Source: Albidovulum marisflavi (GTDB lineage: Bacteria > Pseudomonadota > Alphaproteobacteria > Rhodobacterales > Rhodobacteraceae). From it: a DNA stretch of 64,000 nucleotides. Shown here piece after piece: positions 53,496-61,753 of the stretch. A program made the translations under genes and the position numbers. Every line of letters begins with the position of its first letter. Positions within the stretch are counted from its first letter, which is position 1. Location of the stretch: contig NZ_JAOWKY010000002.1 of assembly GCF_025751435.1 (NCBI RefSeq), positions 1-64,000 of the forward strand, written 5' to 3'. The notes under the pieces were generated by a model. The model ran no database searches and was not told the DNA's origin. It worked only from the letters and a program-made list of their open reading frames with translations.

Positions 53496-54098
53496 TCAAC
53501 CCTCCTCGTATCCCAAGCCCTCGCGCCGCCCGGACAAGGCCGCCGCCAAGGCGCGCCGTCCGCGTGCCGTCAGGCTTTCGACCGCCTCGACCCCGACTTC
53601 CATGATCTCGGCGATCTCGGGGTTTCCAAGACCTTCCAGATGGCGCAGGACCACGGCCTGCCGCTGCCGTTCCGGCAGACGCAGCAGCGCCTCGTTCAGC
53701 GCTGCCGCCCGGTCCCTCTCCACCAGCGCCGCTAGAGCGCTCTGCTGGCCATCCGCGACATCGGGCGCATCGGCAAGCGGGGCCGCTCGGCGCCTGCGCA
53801 GGCGGTCCGTCGCCAGGTTCGCCACGACGCGGTAAAGCCAGGTCGATACCTTTGCCCCGCCCGACTGCCACCCCGGCGCGGCCCGCCAAAGCCGCAGCAT
53901 CGCCTCTTGCGCGATGTCTTCGGCCTCGAACGCGTCACCCAGCATCCGCAGTGCAACGCGATAGGCCAAAGGCGCAAGGCGATCCGTCAGCATGCGCACG
54001 GCCGCCGGATCCCCAGCCCCATAGAGCCGAAGCAGATCATCGTCCGCACAGTCCGCCCGGACGCAAGACGTCGTCGCGATGACCTTCTCCGAAACCAC
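53496..54098 (-). CDS. ECF-type RNA polymerase sigma factor
   Basis: This 200-residue sigma factor has region 2 (L-G-D-A-F-E-A-E-D-I-A-Q-E-A-M-L-R-L-W) and region 4 (L-P-E-R-Q-R-Q-A-V-V-L-R-H-L-E-G) connected by a short linker, the ECF pattern. The start is GTG at 54098, with GGGG four bases upstream; no ATG is available. It lies 72 bases after an EF-hand gene and just before the anti-sigma and Spy-like genes, suggesting an envelope or metal stress response. Confidence 0.88.
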   Translation of the reverse strand: MVSEKVIATTSCVRADCADDDLLRLYGAGDPAAVRMLTDRLAPLAYRVALRMLGDAFEAEDIAQEAMLRLWRAAPGWQSGGAKVSTWLYRVVANLATDRLRRRRAAPLADAPDVADGQQSALAALVERDRAAALNEALLRLPERQRQAVVLRHLEGLGNPEIAEIMEVGVEAVESLTARGRRALAAALSGRREGLGYEEG

Positions 54099-54170
54099 TC
54101 TGCCCCGCCGCTCTCAGCCCGTCGCCGCGCGCCGATCTCGCGCGCGGCCCAGTTCCAGTTGTTGCCGGAC

Positions 54171-54836
54171 CTACTCGTCATCCATATCCGGCGCGCCCAA
54201 GCCGAACCAGCCCCAGCCGTCATCACCCCAGCCCATGCCCCCGTGGCCCATGCCCCCGTGGCCCATTTCGCCGCGACCGTGCCCGCGCCCCTGACCATAC
54301 CCCATGTGCCCCCAGCCACGGTCTTCACGCATCGTCGTCATGCGTTCGCGGGCGGCGTCGAATTCCTCCTTGCTGACCGAGCCGTCGCCATCGGCATCGG
54401 CCCGCTGGAACAGGCGTGGCGGCATCGGAGGCGCGATCAGCTCTTCGACGCTGAGGGCGCCATCGCCATCGGCGTCCTGCGCGGCAATCCGTGCCTGTGC
54501 CATCCGCTCGATCCGTTCGGCCATGCGCGCGGACATGTGGGCGGCAAGTTCCTCTGCCGAGATCTTGCCATCGCCGTCCGCATCCACGCCCGAGACATGC
54601 GCCTGCCTGAACGCAAGCGCCTCGGCCTCGCTCACCTTGCCGTCACCGTCGGCATCGAGCGCGTCGAAGTCGGGCATCATGCCCCCCATGGCGCCAGGCC
54701 CCATGCCCTGCCCCATGCCCTGCCCCATCCCTTGACCCATGGCGCCGCCCGAGCGCCAATCATGCGCGCCCGCCGCGCCTGCGGCCAGAATCGCCGTCCC
54801 CAAGGTCAGTGCCACCAGGATCGTGTTCGGTTTCAT
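54171..54836 (-). CDS. EF-hand calcium-binding protein, periplasmic
   Basis: This 221-residue precursor has a signal peptide (about 1-24), a Met-Gly-Gln-rich repeat, four EF-hand loops of the D-x-D-G-D-G type (for example D-A-D-G-D-G-K-V-S and D-A-D-G-D-G-S-V-S), and a Gly/His/Met-rich tail (G-H-G-G-M repeats). It should bind calcium; the His/Met tail could also bind copper or other metals. Two ATGs lie six bases apart; AAGGAG is six bases before the second (54836), which is chosen. The ECF sigma gene follows. Confidence 0.85.
   Translation of the reverse strand: MKPNTILVALTLGTAILAAGAAGAHDWRSGGAMGQGMGQGMGQGMGPGAMGGMMPDFDALDADGDGKVSEAEALAFRQAHVSGVDADGDGKISAEELAAHMSARMAERIERMAQARIAAQDADGDGALSVEELIAPPMPPRLFQRADADGDGSVSKEEFDAARERMTTMREDRGWGHMGYGQGRGHGRGEMGHGGMGHGGMGWGDDGWGWFGLGAPDMDDE
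54231..54266. repeat. 15-base tandem repeat in the EF-hand gene (G-H-G-G-M tail)
   Basis: Two perfect copies of GCCCATGCCCCCGTG with a partial third, in frame, encoding the Gly/His/Met-rich tail. Copy number may vary between strains. Confidence 0.8.
54701..54740. repeat. 12-base tandem repeat in the EF-hand gene (M-G-Q-G repeat)
   Basis: About three copies of a 12-base unit (CCATGCCCTGCC, third copy diverged) in frame, encoding the M-G-Q-G repeat just after the signal peptide. Confidence 0.8.
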
Positions 54837-55004
54837 CGTCATCTCCTTTGCTTCAATGAAAGGCGCTTCGGGCACCCTTACATATACAAACGCACAAAGC
54901 TGCAGGTTCCGTCGCTGTTCGGCGCGACATTCCATCGCAAGGTGCCCGCGCTTCCAAAATGGTCCGGCAAATGCTACATGCGCCCCGACAGGAAAAATGA
55001 AACC

Positions 55005-55394
55005 ATGACCGAGACTCAGGAAATCGAACGCCCAATCAAGGACGCCATGCTGCGCGGCTGGCGACGCCGTTGCCCCTCTTGCGGGTCGGGACCAATGCTG
55101 TCGGGATACCTCAAGGTCCGCGAAAGCTGCCCCGTCTGCAAGGAAGAGCTTCACCACCACCGCGCCGACGATGGCCCGGCCTATGTCACGATCCTGATCG
55201 TCGGACACCTGATGGCGCCGATGCTGATGTGGGCCTTCGTGAAGTTCCAGCCCGATCCCTGGATCCTTTCCACGGTGTTCACGGTTGGGTGCGTGACCCT
55301 GTCGCTTTACCTGCTTCCAAGGCTCAAGGGCGTGTTTGTCGCGATCCAGTGGGCCAAGCGGATGCATGGTTTCGGCCTGCCGGCGAATGGCTGA
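55005..55394 (+). CDS. DUF983 family membrane protein
   Basis: This 129-residue protein has an N-terminal zinc-ribbon-like pair of C-P-S-C-G and C-P-V-C motifs (about 28-52), the conserved H-H-H-R-A-D-D-G-P-A-Y and two hydrophobic segments (about 65-110), as in DUF983. In rhizobia and relatives DUF983 genes often lie near cytochrome oxidase genes, but not here. The ATG at 55005 is used; an upstream ATG at 54978 is possible. The stop overlaps the Nudix gene by eight bases. Confidence 0.8.
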   Translation: MTETQEIERPIKDAMLRGWRRRCPSCGSGPMLSGYLKVRESCPVCKEELHHHRADDGPAYVTILIVGHLMAPMLMWAFVKFQPDPWILSTVFTVGCVTLSLYLLPRLKGVFVAIQWAKRMHGFGLPANG

Positions 55395-56079
55395 GGCGCA
55401 GCCGCAAATCGACAAGAGCGCGATCCGCAACGCCGCTACGGTGGTCCTTTGGCGCGACGGCGCCGACGGCCCCGCGGTCCTTATGGGCCAACGCGGCGCA
55501 GGGGCCGCCTTCATGCCCTCCAAATACGTATTTCCCGGGGGGGCGGTCGATGACGGGGACGCCATGGTTCCCCTGGCGAATCCTTTGTCCGACGTTTGCC
55601 TTGGCAGGCTTGATCAGCAATCGACACCGGGACTGGGCAGCGCGCTGGCGGCCTGCGCCATTCGCGAACTGTGGGAAGAGACCGGCCTTGTGATCGGGGC
55701 CGAGGGTGCTTGGCCGGGTCAGGTGCCCGACGACTGGACGGGGTTTGCAGCAGCTGGCCGCCTTCCGAACGCGGCCCCGTTTTCCTTCGTGTTCCGCGCG
55801 ATCACGCCGCCCGGCCGCCCGCGCCGGTTCGATGCGCGGTTCTTCCTTGCAAATGCAAACGACGTCATCGGCGACGCCGACGATTTTTCACGAGCCTCCG
55901 ATGAACTGTCGCACCTGCACTGGGTTCCGATCACCCATGCGCGCCTGCTGAACCTGCCGTTCATCACCGAAGTCGTCCTGGCGGAAATCACCGCGCTTCT
56001 GCGATCGGGCGGCGCGCCGCAAAGCGTCCCCTTCTTCGATAATTCGGGCGATCGCCCGATGTTTCGTCGCCTGGGCTGA
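55387..56079 (+). CDS. Nudix hydrolase
   Basis: This 230-residue protein carries a Nudix box read as G-G-A-V-D-D through C-A-I-R-E-L-W-E-E-T-G-L, with a long insertion between the two halves. It resembles the NUDT19/CoA-diphosphatase-like branch. The N-terminal strand T-V-V-L-W-R-D and F-M-P-S-K-Y-V-F-P-G-G fit that group. Substrate is unknown. It is translated from within the end of the DUF983 gene, and is convergent with the EamA gene. Confidence 0.85.
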   Translation: MAEAQPQIDKSAIRNAATVVLWRDGADGPAVLMGQRGAGAAFMPSKYVFPGGAVDDGDAMVPLANPLSDVCLGRLDQQSTPGLGSALAACAIRELWEETGLVIGAEGAWPGQVPDDWTGFAAAGRLPNAAPFSFVFRAITPPGRPRRFDARFFLANANDVIGDADDFSRASDELSHLHWVPITHARLLNLPFITEVVLAEITALLRSGGAPQSVPFFDNSGDRPMFRRLG

Positions 56080-56081
56080 AC

Positions 56082-56975
56082 CTAGCCGATCGCGAAGACG
56101 ATCAGCAGAAGCGACGCGATGACCAGCGCGATGCCCAGGGCCTCACGCAGCCGCAGCCGTTCGCGGAAGACAAACGCCGAGGCCAGCAGCGTGAACACGA
56201 TCTCGACCTGCCCCACCGCGCGGACATAGGCCGCGTTCTGAAGCGAAAAGGCCGCGAACCAGCCCAGGGACCCTGATACCCCGGTAACTCCGACCAGGAC
56301 CGTTCGCCGCCAGCGCGTCAGGACGCGGCCCAGTTCGCCCGGCTCGCGCCAGGCAAGCCAGGCGGACATGGCGATGCTTTGCGCGACGGTTGCTGCAGCC
56401 AGCGCGACAATGGCGCGCGAAAAGAAGTCCAAGGGCAAAAGCTCTAACGTGGCACCCCTGTAGCCGACGGCGGAAATGCCGAAAAGCGCGCCGGCCAGCA
56501 CACCATAAAGCGCGGGGCGGCCAAGGAAACGGGCACCAGCCGCCGGGCTTCGGGACAAAAACAGCACCCCGACCAAACCGACCGAGATCGCGAACCAGCC
56601 AAACCCGGTCACGGGCTCGGCCAGGACCAGAGCGGAAAACAGGGCGACCTGCACCGTTTCGGTCTTGGTGAAGGCGACGCCTACCGCGAAGTTGCGCAAG
56701 GCGAAGAGCGCGACTGTCAGGAAAGTCGCGACGATCTGCGCCGCACCGCCAAGCAGGACGAAGGCCCAAAAGCGCGCCGAGAGCGACGGGATCTCCTGCC
56801 CTGTCACCGCAAACGTTGCCGCCGCGATGACGCAAGCGATCGGGGCCGCGAACAGGAAACGCGCAAAGGTCGCGCCGGCTGTGGACAGGCCAGCGCCTTG
56901 CAGGATCTTCTGCAGCATGAAGCGAAGCGTCTGCATCGCCGCCGCTGCCAAGGTGAATACGACCCAGATCTCCAT
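56082..56975 (-). CDS. EamA/DMT-superfamily transporter
   Basis: This 297-residue protein has about ten hydrophobic segments with two EamA halves (about 5-135 and 150-295), the drug/metabolite transporter layout. ATG at 56975 is used, not the TTG before it. Its ribosome-binding site (GGGGGG) is part of a long hairpin that follows the desaturase stop, so translation may be restrained. Substrate is unknown. It is probably transcribed with the desaturase. Confidence 0.82.
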   Translation of the reverse strand: MEIWVVFTLAAAAMQTLRFMLQKILQGAGLSTAGATFARFLFAAPIACVIAAATFAVTGQEIPSLSARFWAFVLLGGAAQIVATFLTVALFALRNFAVGVAFTKTETVQVALFSALVLAEPVTGFGWFAISVGLVGVLFLSRSPAAGARFLGRPALYGVLAGALFGISAVGYRGATLELLPLDFFSRAIVALAAATVAQSIAMSAWLAWREPGELGRVLTRWRRTVLVGVTGVSGSLGWFAAFSLQNAAYVRAVGQVEIVFTLLASAFVFRERLRLREALGIALVIASLLLIVFAIG

Positions 56976-56979
56976 CAAG

Positions 56980-57020
56980 CCCCCCGCGCCGCGGTTGTGG
57001 CACGCGGCGCAGGCGGGGGG
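56980..57020 (-). other. Long hairpin covering the EamA ribosome-binding site
   Basis: CCCCCCGC-GCCGCG pairs with CGCGGC and GCGGGGGG, giving a 14-pair stem with a four-base bulge. On the minus strand the terminal GGGGGG that would serve as the EamA ribosome-binding site (four bases before ATG) lies in the stem. No T-run follows, so translation control seems more likely than termination. Confidence 0.6.
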
Positions 57021-57024
57021 AAGA

Positions 57025-57921
57025 TCACTTGTGCCGCATCAGGGGATGGGGCACCGGATCTTTGGCGCGCAGGAAGTGACGCCGAAAGATGTCCCCGTAA
57101 GAGGCGTAATAGTAGCCGTCGTTCCGCTTGAGGTAGGCGTCTCGGCCCTCCCGGAAGAGCTGCGGCAACCGGTACCAGGCGACGTTCGGCTTGGAATGAT
57201 GGACGATGTGCAGGTTGTTGTTCAGGAAGAGGAACGGCAGGATCCAGCCCTTTTCCACGATCACCGTGCGGCCGCGCGCCAGCTGGTGCGCCCGGTGTTC
57301 AAGGAAGGTGCGGATTTTCAGCACCGACATGGCGGCATAGGCAGCCAGCAGGTAAATCGTCCAGGAAAACCCGCTGTTTCCTATCCAGAGCGCAACAAGA
57401 CACAGCCCCGCCGCGTGCAGGGCCCAGTCCCTCACGATGGCGCGATCACCCGCACGCGCCGCCCTCAGATCGTTCGCGGCGAAGGAAACGACGCCCAGAA
57501 GCGGTCCGACAAGCATCCGCCCGGCAAGCGTGTTGTTGATCCGCAAGAGCTTCTGGCGCCAGCTCGGCAGGTTTTCCCAGACGGACGGATCAAGGAAGTT
57601 CGATTCCGGGTCGTCGTAAGGGTCGGTCAGCCGCTCGTCGCGGTGGTGGGCCAAGTGCGTGTCGCGAAAACGGCCATAGGGATACGCCAGACCCAGCGGC
57701 AGGAAGACCAGCCCCTCGTTCAGCCAGCGAGTCCGGAAGGGATGGCCGTGCAGAACCTCATGCTGCAAGGACGCATGCAGCACGATGGAGAGTGTCAGAA
57801 CCGCGAAGGCCAACGGCATCCAGACTTGCGGCAGCACGGTGGTGGCGAGGATCCAGCCCAGATAGACCGCGGCCAGCAGGATCAGGGTCGGCCACTCGAT
57901 CTCGCGCCGGCGGTCAGCCAT
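57025..57921 (-). CDS. Fatty acid desaturase-family protein
   Basis: This 298-residue membrane protein has the three histidine boxes of membrane di-iron desaturases: H-E-V-L-H-G-H near residue 54, H-L-A-H-H-R-D-E near 88 and N-L-H-I-V-H-H-S near 235, and several hydrophobic segments. It could desaturate lipid acyl chains or act on a carotenoid. ATG at 57921 overlaps the end of the DUF2061 gene by eight bases, so both are translated together. Confidence 0.85.
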   Translation of the reverse strand: MADRRREIEWPTLILLAAVYLGWILATTVLPQVWMPLAFAVLTLSIVLHASLQHEVLHGHPFRTRWLNEGLVFLPLGLAYPYGRFRDTHLAHHRDERLTDPYDDPESNFLDPSVWENLPSWRQKLLRINNTLAGRMLVGPLLGVVSFAANDLRAARAGDRAIVRDWALHAAGLCLVALWIGNSGFSWTIYLLAAYAAMSVLKIRTFLEHRAHQLARGRTVIVEKGWILPFLFLNNNLHIVHHSKPNVAWYRLPQLFREGRDAYLKRNDGYYYASYGDIFRRHFLRAKDPVPHPLMRHK

Positions 57922-58141
57922 GATGAGCCCCGCCCAGAATGCTGATGCGCCTCCAGGCAATGCCGGCCCAGACCCGTTCATAAAACACATAGGCGATGAA
58001 CCCGATCAAGGTGTTGACGACGGCCATTGCCCCCCCAATCGCGATCGAGCCCGTCATCAAAAGCCCGACAAGGGCCATCGAGGCGAGCCCGATCAGGTTC
58101 CAAAGAATTGCCTTCATTATCGTACGCTTGCGCGTTTCCAT
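57914..58141 (-). CDS. DUF2061 small membrane protein
   Basis: This 75-residue protein has two hydrophobic segments (about 11-29 and 33-51) and ends V-F-Y-E-R-V-W-A-G-I-A-W, which fits DUF2061. ATG at 58141 follows GAGGGA by seven bases. Function is unknown. It precedes and overlaps the desaturase gene, and is divergent from an XRE-type regulator gene that may control both. Confidence 0.82.
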   Translation of the reverse strand: METRKRTIMKAILWNLIGLASMALVGLLMTGSIAIGGAMAVVNTLIGFIAYVFYERVWAGIAWRRISILGGAHHG

Positions 58142-58178
58142 GTGATGTTCCCTCTTTGACTTGGTGCTACGCCAAAGC

Positions 58179-58239
58179 TTCGGAATTTCGAATTCGGAAT
58201 ATGATTAACATTTCTCATCAAATGTGCTTTTATTAACAT
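58179..58239. promoter_or_regulatory. Operator-like repeats between the DUF2061 and XRE genes
   Basis: An AT-rich segment holds the direct repeat TTCGGAAT (58179 and 58193), the palindrome ACATTT-CTCATC-AAATGT (58208-58225), and the direct repeat ATTAACAT (58204 and 58232). The last lies directly before the XRE ATG. This is a good candidate for the binding region of the XRE regulator on a divergent promoter. Confidence 0.5.
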
Positions 58240-58240
58240 C

Positions 58241-59137
58241 ATGATGGAAAAAATTGACAAACGTGATCGTGCCGGCCTGTTCAGAGAGCGGCTTGCCCAG
58301 GCGATGGCTGACAAGGGCGAAAGTCAAAGTGGCCTTGCGCGGAAGGTCGGGGTCGACCGCTCGACCATTTCCCAGCTTCTGGGGGGAGAAGGCGCGCGCC
58401 TGCCCAACGCCCAGGTCGTGGCCGAATGCGCCTCGGCGCTGGACATCTCGGCCGATTGGCTGCTGGGTCTGACCGAGCGGCCCGAAAGGCTGGCCAACCT
58501 ACTGGCGACCTCGCTCACCCTGACCGAGGCGCCGCGCGCGCTGATAGATGAAACCATTTTCGGCTGGCACCAGGAAGCGGCGGGCTACAAGGTCCGCCAC
58601 GTGCCCGCGACCCTGCCAGACATGCTGAAGACCCGAGAGATGCTGCGTTGGGAATATGAACCGCAACTGGGTCGCAGCGCCGAACAGGCGATCGGCGCCA
58701 GCGAAGACCGACTGCGCTGGATGCGGTCGGCACAATCCGACTACGAAATCGCGCTTCCCCAGCACGAGTTGTTCGCCTTCGCGCGCGCCGAGGGATATTA
58801 CGCGGGACTGCCGCTTGACACCCGCCTGGCACAGATCGACCGCCTTGGCCAACTTTGCGATCAGCTGTATCCGCGTTTGCGCATCTATGTCTTTGATGCG
58901 CGGCGCGTATTTTCGGCCCCAGTGACCGTCTTCGGGCCATTGCTTGCCGCGATTTATCTGGGCCGCCACTATGTCGCCTTCCGCGACAGTCAGCGGGTCG
59001 GCGCAATCACCCAGCACTTCGATTGGCTGGTGCGGGAAGCCGATACCGGAGCGAGGGATTTCACACGCCTTTTAAATACTTTGCGAGCCGAGGCTAAGGA
59101 TTCACTTGAGCCAGGCGGGCGACGTCATACCCATTGA
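58241..59137 (+). CDS. XRE-family transcriptional regulator
   Basis: This 298-residue protein has an N-terminal XRE helix-turn-helix (about 18-75: Q-S-G-L-A-R-K-V-G-V-D-R-S-T-I-S-Q-L-L) and a C-terminal domain of about 200 residues with no family I can name. It includes a run like P-A-T-L-P-D-M-L-K-T-R. It may be effector-binding. No clear ribosome-binding site precedes its ATG, so it may be leaderless. It is likely the regulator of the divergent DUF2061-desaturase operon. Its 3' end overlaps the lipocalin gene by 44 bases. Confidence 0.8.
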   Translation: MMEKIDKRDRAGLFRERLAQAMADKGESQSGLARKVGVDRSTISQLLGGEGARLPNAQVVAECASALDISADWLLGLTERPERLANLLATSLTLTEAPRALIDETIFGWHQEAAGYKVRHVPATLPDMLKTREMLRWEYEPQLGRSAEQAIGASEDRLRWMRSAQSDYEIALPQHELFAFARAEGYYAGLPLDTRLAQIDRLGQLCDQLYPRLRIYVFDARRVFSAPVTVFGPLLAAIYLGRHYVAFRDSQRVGAITQHFDWLVREADTGARDFTRLLNTLRAEAKDSLEPGGRRHTH

Positions 59138-59621
59138 ACGCCAGGACATCGCGCGCCGCCTGCAACAGGTCGCTTCTGGGGGCTGGTTCGCGCGACAGAA
59201 TGCGCCCGAAGCTGCCATCCGGCGTTCCGATCACCGCCACCCGGTCGCCCGCATCAACCCACAGAACCCACAGAGCCTCTTCGCCCGAGGCGCCACGCCG
59301 GACGAACCGCCCTGGCCCGGATGGCATCGCAACCGTGTCAAGCGTCACGCGGCCGCTGCGCGCGCAGCCTTCTCCTCTGACCGCGAGCGATCCGTCACCT
59401 CTGGGCGTCCATGACTCGGTCAGGGCGCCACAGGCGGCTTCGTTCCCGAACGCGGCTGCAAGATGCCAGGTGCCCGACATCCGCGCCGGATCGAACAGCG
59501 CGAGCGACGCGATGGTCACCGAAGGATCCCGAACGGCGCTGGACGGCGCGCCGCCGCAGCCCGCCAGGGCAATCAAGGCGGCAAGCGCCACGCCAGTCAG
59601 CCGTCCGCTCGATCGTCTCAT
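59094..59621 (-). CDS. Lipocalin-like lipoprotein
   Basis: This 175-residue precursor has a lipobox (L-A-G-C near residue 21), then a small beta-rich domain starting M-S-G-T-W-H-L-A-A-A-F, the G-x-W motif of lipocalins, with W-V-L-W-V-D and G-R-I-L-S-R-E. It should be an outer-membrane-anchored lipoprotein that binds small lipids. Its last 44 bases overlap the end of the XRE gene on the other strand. ATG at 59621 follows GGCAGG. Confidence 0.75.
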   Translation of the reverse strand: MRRSSGRLTGVALAALIALAGCGGAPSSAVRDPSVTIASLALFDPARMSGTWHLAAAFGNEAACGALTESWTPRGDGSLAVRGEGCARSGRVTLDTVAMPSGPGRFVRRGASGEEALWVLWVDAGDRVAVIGTPDGSFGRILSREPAPRSDLLQAARDVLAFNGYDVARLAQVNP

Positions 59622-59635
59622 GCCTGCCCCTGCCC

Positions 59636-59650
59636 TTGCATTATGCGCAA
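59636..59650. promoter_or_regulatory. Short palindrome between the lipocalin and GlxA-type genes
   Basis: TTGC-ATTATGC-GCAA lies 15 bases before the lipocalin ATG in the divergent region. It may be a regulator site, but no consensus is recognised. Confidence 0.3.
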
Positions 59651-59738
59651 TCTCTTCATGCCGGCGGGAAATGCGCAAGGGCCGAACTTGCCAATGGGCC
59701 TTGCACGGCGCCCCGTTTGCACAATACGAAATTCCTTG

Positions 59739-60716
59739 ATGAAACACGCACCGATATTCGCGCCCGAGTCCACTCCGCTTTCCGTGGGCATTCTTCTGAT
59801 GGAGGAAACGAACGCGCTTGGGCTTGCTTCGGTCGTCGACCCGATGCGCGTCGCAAACCGAAGGTCGGGTCGCACGCTTTACAGTTGGCGCTACCATTCC
59901 GTCCGCGGGGGGCCAGTCCGGCTGACCGCGGGGATCGAGGTGCCGACCACGCCCCTGCCCGAGCGTCCCGATTTCGACCTTCTGGTCCTGGTCGCCAGTT
60001 TCCGGCTGGCGGAACAGGCGACGCCCGCGCTGCTGACCGCGCTGCGGCGGCTCGCACCCAGGCTGCGCGCGATGGCGGCGGTGGACGGCGGTGCCTGGTT
60101 CCTTGCCCGCGCGGGGCTGCTGGATGGTGCCCGCGCGACCGTTCACTGGGAAGACCTGGAGGCCTTTGCCGCCGCCTTCCCCGCGATCGACGTGCGACGG
60201 GACCGCTATGTCATATCCGGCGATCGCATTACCACCGGCGGCGCGGCGCCCAGTCTTGAACTGATGCTGGACCTGATCCGCGCGCGGCAGGGGTCAGAGC
60301 TGGCGTTAACCGTGGCCGGAACGCTGCTTTACGACCCCGTGCACACGGCGGCTGCCCCTCAGCGCTCGATGTCGGCGGCACGCATCGCGCGCGTGGATCC
60401 CGCCCTGGGCCGTGCCGTGGCGCTGATGGAGTCCGAGGTCGAGGATCCGCCCCCCGTATCGGAGATCGCCCGGCGCATCGGACTGTCCGCCCGCAGGATG
60501 GAAATGCTGTTTCGCGCGCGCCTTGGCACGTCGCCCGGCCGGTTCTTCCTGGACCTGAGGCTTGAGGAGGCGCGGCGGCTGGTGTCGGACACGCGCCTTC
60601 CGCTGCAAGAGATCGCTCTGCGAACCGGGTTTTCCGGCCAGGCGGCCTTTGCCCGCGCCTTCCGCGCCCGCTTCGGCGCAAGCGCGACAGACCTGCGGGC
60701 GGGGCGCGCTCAGTAG
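59739..60716 (+). CDS. GlxA-type AraC-family transcriptional regulator
   Basis: This 325-residue protein combines an N-terminal glutamine amidotransferase-like (DJ-1/PfpI) domain (about 10-185) with a C-terminal AraC helix-turn-helix (about 215-320): I-A-R-R-I-G-L-S-A-R-R-M-E-M-L-F-R and L-Q-E-I-A-L-R-T-G-F-S. Such regulators (GbdR, CdhR, ArgR types) often respond to betaine, carnitine or arginine. No local betaine operon is evident. The stop overlaps the aldo/keto reductase stop by seven bases. Confidence 0.88.
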   Translation: MKHAPIFAPESTPLSVGILLMEETNALGLASVVDPMRVANRRSGRTLYSWRYHSVRGGPVRLTAGIEVPTTPLPERPDFDLLVLVASFRLAEQATPALLTALRRLAPRLRAMAAVDGGAWFLARAGLLDGARATVHWEDLEAFAAAFPAIDVRRDRYVISGDRITTGGAAPSLELMLDLIRARQGSELALTVAGTLLYDPVHTAAAPQRSMSAARIARVDPALGRAVALMESEVEDPPPVSEIARRIGLSARRMEMLFRARLGTSPGRFFLDLRLEEARRLVSDTRLPLQEIALRTGFSGQAAFARAFRARFGASATDLRAGRAQ

Positions 60717-61753
60717 GGCAGCGGGTGTTCCCGATGGGCGGCGCCAATGGCGGCCAACACGTCCTCGCCCAACGTCAGGTCAGCCGCCCCAAGCGCCACG
60801 TCAAGCTGCGGCAGGGTCGTCGCGCCAAAGATCGGCACGACCGGAAAGGGTCGCGTCAGCGTCCATGCGATCGCCATCTGCGCCGGGTCGATGCCCGCTT
60901 CGCCCGCGATCTTCATGTAGGCCGCGACCGCGCCCCAGACACGGGGGGTGATGCGCCCGCCCAGCTCCGGGTTCAGCGACCGGCGCGATCCTTCGGGAAT
61001 GACGTCGCCCGCGTACTTGCCGGTCAGAAGCCCGGTCGCCAGCGGCGAAAACGCCAGCAGCGTCACGTCTTCGTTGTGGCCCAGTTCTGCCAGGTCGGTG
61101 TCGTACATCCGGCAGAGCAGCGAATATTCGTTCTGAAGCGACAGCGGGCGTGGCCCAAGCCCCTGATCGGCCAGCCTCAGCCACTGCGCCATGCCCCAGG
61201 CGGTTTCATTCGACAGTCCCCAGTGGCGGATCTTCCCCTCTTCGACCAGAGCGCCAAGCGTTTCCATGCATTCGGCCATGTTGTCGAGCGTGCGGGCACG
61301 GTCCTGGCCCGATGGATCAAAGGCCCAGTGCTTGCGGAAGAAGTAGCTGCCACGGTTCGGCCAGTGGAACTGGTACAGATCGACGTGATCCGTCCTGAGC
61401 CTTCGCAACGACCCTTCAAGCGCCTTGCGGATCGTGGGTCCATCGATGATCTCGTCCTCTTCGCGCGCGACGCTGCCTTCACCCGCGATCTTGGTGGCGA
61501 TCACCCAATCATCGCGTCGACCGCCCCTGGCGATCCAGTTCCCGATGATCTCTTCGGTCTTGCCCACGGTTTCGCGGCGGACCGGGTTCACAGGATACAT
61601 CTCTGCCGTATCAAGGAAATTCACCCCCCGATCGCCGGCGGTGTCGATCTGGGCGTGCGCTTCATCCTCGGGTGTCTGATTGCCCCAGGTCATGGTTCCC
61701 AGACAAAGGACCGAAACTTCCGGCCCATTCTCTCCAAGTCGTGTCTTCCGCAT
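60710..61753 (-). CDS. Aldo/keto reductase
   Basis: This 347-residue TIM-barrel NADPH-dependent oxidoreductase resembles E. coli Tas. Catalytic residues are visible: Asp in F-L-D-T-A-E-M-Y, Tyr in the same segment, Lys in I-A-T-K-I-A-G and His in L-Y-Q-F-H-W-P-N-R. ATG at 61753 is used. It is convergent with the GlxA-type gene and divergent from the methyltransferase gene. Substrate is unknown. Confidence 0.88.
   Translation of the reverse strand: MRKTRLGENGPEVSVLCLGTMTWGNQTPEDEAHAQIDTAGDRGVNFLDTAEMYPVNPVRRETVGKTEEIIGNWIARGGRRDDWVIATKIAGEGSVAREEDEIIDGPTIRKALEGSLRRLRTDHVDLYQFHWPNRGSYFFRKHWAFDPSGQDRARTLDNMAECMETLGALVEEGKIRHWGLSNETAWGMAQWLRLADQGLGPRPLSLQNEYSLLCRMYDTDLAELGHNEDVTLLAFSPLATGLLTGKYAGDVIPEGSRRSLNPELGGRITPRVWGAVAAYMKIAGEAGIDPAQMAIAWTLTRPFPVVPIFGATTLPQLDVALGAADLTLGEDVLAAIGAAHREHPLPY

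Noticed and set aside
54701-54740. CRISPR-like or mobile repeat
   Set aside because: The 12-base units are in frame within the EF-hand coding region and encode a four-residue repeat.
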